Shown: positions 58,917-64,000 of the stretch, in pieces
Layout of the letters: each line of letters begins with the position of its first letter
Numbering within the stretch: the first letter of the stretch is position 1
Assembly: GCA_002281535.1 (NCBI GenBank)
Contig: NCGD01000002.1
Location: 1 to 64,000 of the forward strand
DNA: 64,000 nt
Direction of reading: 5' to 3'
DNA from: Sphingomonas sp. 28-63-12
GTDB taxonomy: Bacteria > Pseudomonadota > Alphaproteobacteria > Sphingomonadales > Sphingomonadaceae
Made by a program: the position numbers and the translations under genes
The notes under the pieces: model-generated
Seen by the model: only the letters and a program-made list of their open reading frames with translations
Database searches by the model: none
What the model was told of the DNA's origin: nothing

Positions 58917-60725
58917 TTAGTGGTTATCGCGCGGCACGCCAAAGGTCGCGTCAATCTGCTGGAACGCCTCGGCCCCCTCCAGAATCGCCCCTGTCCCCAA
59001 TTGGCCGACATGGGCGCGTTGAATCGCCTGCCATGGCGTCTGCGATGCAGGATAGGCATAGCCGCCAGCCGCATCCAATGCGGCCCGGCGACGGGCGAGT
59101 TCGTCATCGCCGACCAGGACGTCGACCCGCCCGCGCCGCAGATCGATACGCAGCCGGTCATCGGTCCGCAGCAGCGCGAGATTGCCGCCCGCCGCAGCCT
59201 CGGGGCTGGCGTTGAGGATCGAGGGCGAGCCCGACGTCCCCGATTGGCGGCCATCGCCCAGGCAGGGCAACTCAGCGATTCCCGCCTTGATCAGATAATC
59301 GGGCGGCCGCATGTTGACCACTTCAGCAGCCCCCGGATAACCGATCGGCCCTGCACCGCGCATGCACAGAATGTCGCCCTCCTTGATCGCCAACACCGGA
59401 TCGTCGATTCGCGCGTGATAGTCCTCAGGACCATCGAACAGGATGGCGCGGCCCTCAAAAGCCTCGGGGCTGGCCGGGTCAGACAAATATGAAGATCGAA
59501 AATAGTCGGAAATCACGCTGGTCTTCATGATCGCGCTGTCGAACAAATTGCCGGTCAGGACGAGGAAGCCGGCATCGCTGCGCAACGGATCGGCAATCGG
59601 GCGGATTACCTCGGGCAACAGCGTTTCGACACCCCGGCAATTGTCGCCGATCGTGCGGCCATTCACGGTGAGCGCACCTTCATCGATGAGGCCCGCTTCC
59701 ATTAGTCGGGCGATCACGGCCGGGACCCCGCCGGCGTGATAATAATCCTCGCCCAGATATTCGCCGGCGGGTTGAAGATTCACGAGCAGCGGCACCCGGT
59801 GGCCGTGCGTCTGCCAGTCCGCGATATCGAGTTCGACGCCCATGTGCCGCGCAATAGCGGCGAGATGAATCGGCGCATTGGTCGACCCGCCAATCGCCGA
59901 ATTGACGACGATCGCATTGATGAACGCTTGTCGAGTCATGATCTGCGAGGGGCGCAGATCCTCGCGCACCATCTCCACCGCGCGCTTGCCGGTGAGATAA
60001 GCCATTTGCTGGCGCTGGCGATATGGCGCCGGGATCGCTGCCGATCCGGGTAGCTGCATGCCCAGCACTTCGGCCAGGCTGTTCATCGTCGTCGCGGTGC
60101 CCATGGTGTTGCAATAGCCGGTCGAGGGTGCGGACGAGGCGACCAGATCAACAAAGCCGGGATAATCGATCTCGCCAGCTGCCATCATCTTGCGCGCCTT
60201 CCAAACGATCGTGCCCGAACCGGTACGCTCGCCGCGATGCCAGCCGTTAAGCATTGGGCCGACCGACAGCGCGATCGCGGGGATATCAACCGTTGCCGCC
60301 GCCATCAGCAGCGCGGGGGTGGTCTTGTCGCAGCCGATCGTCAGCACGACGCCGTCTAGCGGATAACCATACAGCGTTTCGACCAGACCCAGATAAGCCA
60401 GATTGCGGTCGAGCCCGGCGGTTGGGCGCTTGCCGGTTTCCTGGATCGGGTGGACGGGAAATTCGATCGCAATGCCGCCCGCCTCGCGAATGCCTTCGCG
60501 TATCCGCTCGGCCAAGACGATGTGGTGCCGGTTGCACGGCGACAGATCGCTGCCGGTCTGGGCAATGCCGATGATCGGCTTGTCGGACTGCAACTCCTCC
60601 CGCGTCAGACCATAGTTCAGGTAGCGCTCGAGATAGAGCGCGGTCATGTCGGGATTGGCGGGATTGTCGAACCACGCGCGCGAACGAAGCGAGCGGGCAG
60701 CGGGTGGCGAGCCTTGGTCTGTCAT
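58917..60725 (-). CDS. IlvD/Edd-family sugar-acid dehydratase
   Basis: A 602-residue dehydratase. Fe-S ligands lie in LSPCNRHHIVLA, TIGCDKTTPALLMA and STGYCNTMGTATTMNSLAE. Other landmarks are SAIGGSTNAPIHLAAIARH and GIAELPCLGDGRQSGTSGSP, typical of the arabonate/xylonate/galactonate dehydratase branch rather than branched-chain amino-acid IlvD. Next to galactose dehydrogenase, lactonase and dgoK it most likely dehydrates D-galactonate to 2-keto-3-deoxygalactonate. Start MTDQGSPP at 60725 chosen because conservation begins there. Confidence 0.9.
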   Translation of the reverse strand: MTDQGSPPAARSLRSRAWFDNPANPDMTALYLERYLNYGLTREELQSDKPIIGIAQTGSDLSPCNRHHIVLAERIREGIREAGGIAIEFPVHPIQETGKRPTAGLDRNLAYLGLVETLYGYPLDGVVLTIGCDKTTPALLMAAATVDIPAIALSVGPMLNGWHRGERTGSGTIVWKARKMMAAGEIDYPGFVDLVASSAPSTGYCNTMGTATTMNSLAEVLGMQLPGSAAIPAPYRQRQQMAYLTGKRAVEMVREDLRPSQIMTRQAFINAIVVNSAIGGSTNAPIHLAAIARHMGVELDIADWQTHGHRVPLLVNLQPAGEYLGEDYYHAGGVPAVIARLMEAGLIDEGALTVNGRTIGDNCRGVETLLPEVIRPIADPLRSDAGFLVLTGNLFDSAIMKTSVISDYFRSSYLSDPASPEAFEGRAILFDGPEDYHARIDDPVLAIKEGDILCMRGAGPIGYPGAAEVVNMRPPDYLIKAGIAELPCLGDGRQSGTSGSPSILNASPEAAAGGNLALLRTDDRLRIDLRRGRVDVLVGDDELARRRAALDAAGGYAYPASQTPWQAIQRAHVGQLGTGAILEGAEAFQQIDATFGVPRDNH

Positions 60726-60938
60726 GTCGGTATATGGCTTCCTGATTTTGCGATGCACCTGCCCCCGTGGCCCGCGCCCGCCCGCGATGCCGTCGCGGTG
60801 GGGCGGGCCGGCGGCTTTGGCACTGGAGCAAATCGGGTGCGTGGATCGGAAGAATTCATCAGATGGCATCTCGGCAAGAACGGGGCGAAGGGATGATGAT
60901 CAGCATTTTAGGCGGCCTCGGCGCAGGTGCGAATAGCG

Positions 60939-61907
60939 TCAGAACGTGAATGGTGCGACCTGCACGCATTGCCCGAGCAGAAATGCGTCGGCGACCAGTT
61001 GTAGCGGGCGGAGATCGACATCGCTGCACCCGGCCCTGATGAGATCGGCAAAATGCCGGTATATTCTCGGATATTCGGTATTGGGTCCGGATTGCCCGGC
61101 AACACCGCCGATCATCAACCGGCGACCGCCGTCATGCAGCGCCAGCGTGCCGCGATCGGTCTCCACAACGATGTCCCAACGTTGCGGGCCGGTCTGGAGA
61201 AAGTCGAACTCGACCTGCACCGGAATGTCATGCCCCAGCACCAGGTCGAGCGACGCCGCAATGGGTGCCGCGCGATTTGCCGGGACCTGCAACCGACTCG
61301 CCGTAACCCGCAACTCAGCCGGCAGGATCGCCGTCGCAATTGACAGCGCGTTGATCCCGGGATCGAACACGCCGAATCCGCCGGCCGCCAATATCCAGTC
61401 CTGCCCAGGGTGCCAGTGGCGAATATCCTCGCGCCAGTCGATCCTCACCGCGCGGATCGTGGCATCGGCAAGCCACGCCCGCGCCGCGTCGACGCCACCA
61501 GCTTCACGCGAGTGCCACGTCGTGAAGAGCGTCACACCCGCCGCCCGGGCGCGATCGGTGAGGGCCACCACCTCGGACACGGTCGCGCCGGGCGGCTTTT
61601 CGAGCATCACAGCCAGGCCGGCATCGATCGCCGCCGCCGCGATCTCGAAACGGCCCGCCGGCGGCGTACACAGCGACACGGCGTCAAGCGCGTGCCCGGC
61701 AGCGAGCATCGCGGTGATATCCGCATGGCCAGGAATATCGGGCAGCGACGCATGCCGGCTGGCGGTCGCGACCAGATCAAACGAAGCGTCGGCGGCAAGC
61801 GCGGGCAAATGCTGATCGCGGGCGATCTTGCCGATCCCGACCAATCCCAGCCGGATTCGCCGCACGCTATCAGTCCCCGCACTGCGCATCGGCGCTAACC
61901 GTTCCAT
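60939..61907 (-). CDS. Gfo/Idh/MocA oxidoreductase, D-galactose 1-dehydrogenase-like
   Basis: About 322 residues. The NAD(P) loop is LGLVGIGKIARDQHLPALAA and the catalytic Lys lies in VMLEKPPGATVSEV. FTTWHSREAGGV and WREDIRHWHPGQDWILAAGG are features of D-galactose 1-dehydrogenases. It should oxidise galactose (or arabinose) to the lactone that the divergent SMP-30 enzyme opens. The start could also be an ATG at 61889. Confidence 0.86.
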   Translation of the reverse strand: MERLAPMRSAGTDSVRRIRLGLVGIGKIARDQHLPALAADASFDLVATASRHASLPDIPGHADITAMLAAGHALDAVSLCTPPAGRFEIAAAAIDAGLAVMLEKPPGATVSEVVALTDRARAAGVTLFTTWHSREAGGVDAARAWLADATIRAVRIDWREDIRHWHPGQDWILAAGGFGVFDPGINALSIATAILPAELRVTASRLQVPANRAAPIAASLDLVLGHDIPVQVEFDFLQTGPQRWDIVVETDRGTLALHDGGRRLMIGGVAGQSGPNTEYPRIYRHFADLIRAGCSDVDLRPLQLVADAFLLGQCVQVAPFTF

Positions 61908-62114
61908 TTTATCAGATATATATGTTTCGTATCGTTCATCGCCCTTGCTATCAACCACATCGTCAAGCAACGGCGAAAACTTGGCATAGCCTCAACGCAA
62001 GGAATGGGATGGGACGCAAGGCAATCAGGATGGCCCGACGATGAGCGCGGCGGCAGCTCCAGCCCGGCTGCATGCCGGGGCCAGTATCGGCCACGATTCC
62101 ACGCAAGCGTTGCG

Positions 62115-62972
62115 TTGAGCTTGATCCGGACCATCTCCCGCGACAGGGTCGACCAACTCGGTGAGGGGTTGTTATGGTCGGCCCGCGACAAGGCTGTCTA
62201 TTGGACCGATATCATCGGTCAACGACTGAACCGTCTTCGCCTCGCCGATGACCGGATCGACAGCTGGGCGATGCCCGAGATGATCGGCTGGGTAATCGAG
62301 CGGCGGGACGCCCCCGGTTTCATCGCGGGCTTCCAAAGCGGTATCGCGATGCTGACGCTTGATCCATTGACCGTTACGCCCCTCGCCGCGCCCGAGCCGG
62401 ATATGACCGGCAACCGGCTGAACGACGCGGTTGCTGACGCTCATGGACGCCTTTGGCTGGGGACGATGCCGATCGGGTGCGACATCCCGAGCGGATCGCT
62501 CTACCGATTCGATCCGGACCACAGCGTGACCAAAATCGATACCGGCTATACCGTCACCAACGGCCCCGCGATCAGCGCCGACGGCCAGTGGCTCTATCAT
62601 ACCGACAGCCCGATCGGCCGGGTCTACCGCTTCCCGCTGGACCAGGACGGCACTGTCGGCCCGCGCGAAGATTTTATCATCTTTGACCCCGATTGGGGAT
62701 CACCCGATGGCATGACGGTCGATGCCGTGGGCGGGCTATGGATCGCGCATTGGGGCGGCAGCTGCATTAGCCGCTTTACACCAGCAGGTCAGCGCGAGCG
62801 GTTAATCGCCCTGCCCGCGTCACAGATCACCAACATCGTCTTTGCCGGCGATGCGCTCGATCGCATGTTCGTGACGTCGGCGGCGGACGGCGTCGACGAG
62901 CCGCTTGGCGGGGCACTGTTCGAGGTCGCGCCTGGCGTGTGCGGGCTACCGGCCCAGCAGTTCGCGGGTTGA
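62115..62972 (+). CDS. SMP-30/gluconolactonase family lactonase
   Basis: About 285 residues of six-bladed propeller. Metal ligands are Glu in LGEGLLWSARDKAVYW, Asn in GNRLNDAVADAHGRLW and Asp in GSPDGMTVDAVGGLW; the Asn in TNGPAISADGQWLYHTD is also usual. It hydrolyses a sugar lactone, here probably galactonolactone. No ATG fits the family start; TTG at 62115 or 62121 is likely, though an ATG frame extends to 62004. It is divergent from the galactose dehydrogenase gene. Confidence 0.87.
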   Translation: MSLIRTISRDRVDQLGEGLLWSARDKAVYWTDIIGQRLNRLRLADDRIDSWAMPEMIGWVIERRDAPGFIAGFQSGIAMLTLDPLTVTPLAAPEPDMTGNRLNDAVADAHGRLWLGTMPIGCDIPSGSLYRFDPDHSVTKIDTGYTVTNGPAISADGQWLYHTDSPIGRVYRFPLDQDGTVGPREDFIIFDPDWGSPDGMTVDAVGGLWIAHWGGSCISRFTPAGQRERLIALPASQITNIVFAGDALDRMFVTSAADGVDEPLGGALFEVAPGVCGLPAQQFAG

Positions 62973-62984
62973 TCGGTGAAAGCG

Positions 62985-63296
62985 CTACGCCCGGTCCGGC
63001 TGCGTCTCGATCAGCCAGGACACGACATCGGCATCAAACAGGGTCCAACTGCTCGCAGGCTGGACGAATGTGCCTTGGCCCGGCCGGGCGCTGGGCAGGC
63101 CCTTGGTGCCGAGCATCTTGACCGCCTCGCGAGTCACCGATCGGCTGACGCCCTGCGGCTTCGACAATTCTGCCTCGGTCGCGACGGTCTTGCCTGTATC
63201 GGCGCCCGTGACGATCAGCTTGCCGAGATGATCGAGCAGACCCCAGGTCGGATTGCAGCCAGGCGCGCTGCGGATTTCGATCGGATCGGTCGCCAT
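62985..63296 (-). pseudogene. DgoR-like GntR regulator, truncated after the DNA-binding domain
   Basis: A 103-residue frame: GLLDHLGKLIVTG, TEAELSKPQGVSRSVTREAV and GQGTFVQPASSWTLFDADVV match the N-terminal winged HTH and linker of FadR-type galactonate regulators. Full proteins run to about 230-250 residues with an FCD ligand domain. Here the frame ends after VSWLIETQPDRA, 12 bases from the stop of the lactonase gene, and no FCD sequence follows in any frame. It could be a dead gene or a ligand-blind repressor. It is divergent from dgoK. Confidence 0.8.
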
Positions 63297-63400
63297 GCAG
63301 CGGTCTCCCCGGCAATTGGTCAGGAATTTCTTGTAAAGAGGCGAGCCGGCACAGGCGCACCAGCGATGGCAGTCGATGACCGAACTAATCGGCGGGCACG

Positions 63401-64000
63401 ATGATCGATGCGGCGTTTATCGCTGTCGACTGGGGAACGACCAATCGCCGAATCTACTCGATCGCGGAGGACGGCACCGTTCTGGCGAGCGAGCGCGACG
63501 GGCACGGCATATTGGCGATGAAGCGGGGCGACTATCCGGGCGAAATCGCCGCGATCCGGGCCCGCCACGGCGACCTGCCGGTTATCTGCGCGGGCATGGT
63601 CGGGTCGAATCGCGGCTGGGCCGAGCTTCCCTATCTACCCTGCCCTGCTGATCTTCCCGCCCTTGCCGCCGGGTTGACCTGGATTGAGCCGGGCCGCACC
63701 GCGATCGTCCCCGGCCTTTCCTTCATTACCGGACAGCGGGGCGACGTGATGCGTGGTGAAGAGGTGCAGTTGCTCGGTGCGGTCGCGGCCGGGTACACGC
63801 CGGCCGACGCGCTGCTCTGTCAGCCAGGCACCCATTGCAAATGGGCGCAGGTCGCGGGCGGCGCGGTGGTATCGATCCGGACCTGCCTGACGGGAGAGCT
63901 GTTCGCGCTGTTGCGGCAACACAGCCTGCTTGCCGACACCATCGCCGGGGATGTCGCCGATGGCCCGGCATTTCTCTCCGGCGTCACCGATGCAGCCAAG
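63401..64000 (+). CDS. dgoK: 2-keto-3-deoxygalactonokinase (partial, runs off window end)
   Basis: The first 200 residues of DgoK: IAVDWGTTNRRIYSI at the ATP site, ICAGMVGSNRGWAELPYLPC near residue 60, PGLSFITGQRGDVMRGEEVQ and LCQPGTHCKWAQV near residue 143. It phosphorylates 2-keto-3-deoxygalactonate for the DgoA aldolase, which would be expected just beyond the window. The ATG at 63401 gives the normal family N-terminus. The gene continues past base 64000. Confidence 0.92.
   Translation, partial: MIDAAFIAVDWGTTNRRIYSIAEDGTVLASERDGHGILAMKRGDYPGEIAAIRARHGDLPVICAGMVGSNRGWAELPYLPCPADLPALAAGLTWIEPGRTAIVPGLSFITGQRGDVMRGEEVQLLGAVAAGYTPADALLCQPGTHCKWAQVAGGAVVSIRTCLTGELFALLRQHSLLADTIAGDVADGPAFLSGVTDAAK

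Noticed and set aside
58597-58920. 107-codon rightward frame after the barrel-protein gene
   Set aside because: No ribosome site, no motif and runs into the dehydratase gene on the other strand.

Overview
The DNA is GC-rich, densely coded and has SusC/TonB-type outer-membrane receptors with alphaproteobacterial features, CoA-transferase and VOC-rich catabolic operons and a De Ley-Doudoroff sugar locus. Together these point to an alphaproteobacterium of the Sphingomonadaceae (Sphingomonas, Novosphingobium or Sphingobium type). This is inferred from gene content and style, not from a marker gene.

Layout. (1) 1-1.5 kb: the edge of a mobile island. A P4-type tyrosine integrase has lost its C-terminal end and is joined directly to the middle of an IS21-type istA gene; short repeats and a tRNA-3'-end-like 15-mer lie just upstream of it. 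(2) 1.5-3.4 kb: an FkbM methyltransferase and an EamA transporter. (3) 3.4-12.9 kb: an IclR-type locus with two MetE-like zinc alkyltransferases, an alpha/beta hydrolase, a VOC protein, WrbA, a TonB receptor, a PcaR/PobR-like IclR regulator and a divergent CoA-transferase / citryl-CoA-lyase pair. Tandem TTCG-N5-CGAA palindromes with identical 19-bp spacing sit before the receptor and between the divergent pair. (4) 13-57.7 kb: the main feature, about 44 kb of catabolic operons. One 18-bp palindrome, AATTTGTCCGGACAAATT or close variants, occurs at five intergenic control regions, and its GTCCGGAC core also occurs in front of the only complete GntR/HutC regulator gene (31617-32378). (5) 57.8-58.6 kb: a small outer-membrane protein gene. 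(6) 58.9-64 kb: a galactose oxidation locus (IlvD/Edd sugar-acid dehydratase, Gfo/Idh galactose dehydrogenase, SMP-30 lactonase, a truncated DgoR-like regulator and the start of dgoK).

How the 44-kb region may work. Uptake: two TonB receptors and two MFS carriers. C-N bond chemistry: three PuuE-type deacetylase-fold hydrolases, an amidase, an isochorismatase-type amidohydrolase and two nitrilase-fold proteins with a replaced catalytic cysteine. Oxidation and reduction: a VAO-type flavoprotein, ALDH, SDR and two MDR reductases. Acid breakdown has two modules. One is CoA-transferase(s), acyl-CoA dehydrogenase, MaoC hydratase and CitE-type lyase, as in mesaconate/itaconate breakdown. The other is a LeuCD-type hydro-lyase, HMG-CoA-lyase-family enzyme and CoA-transferase. 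My working hypothesis is breakdown of a nitrogen-containing ring such as a cyclic imide or substituted maleimide to branched dicarboxylates, then to acetyl-CoA/propionyl-CoA and pyruvate. The substrate is inference only.

Most genes inside the operons overlap by 1, 4 or 8 bases, so they are probably translationally coupled. A 54-residue cysteine-rich lipoprotein gene (25264-25428) and a CTG-initiated leuC are easily missed. No rRNA, complete tRNA or CRISPR array was seen.
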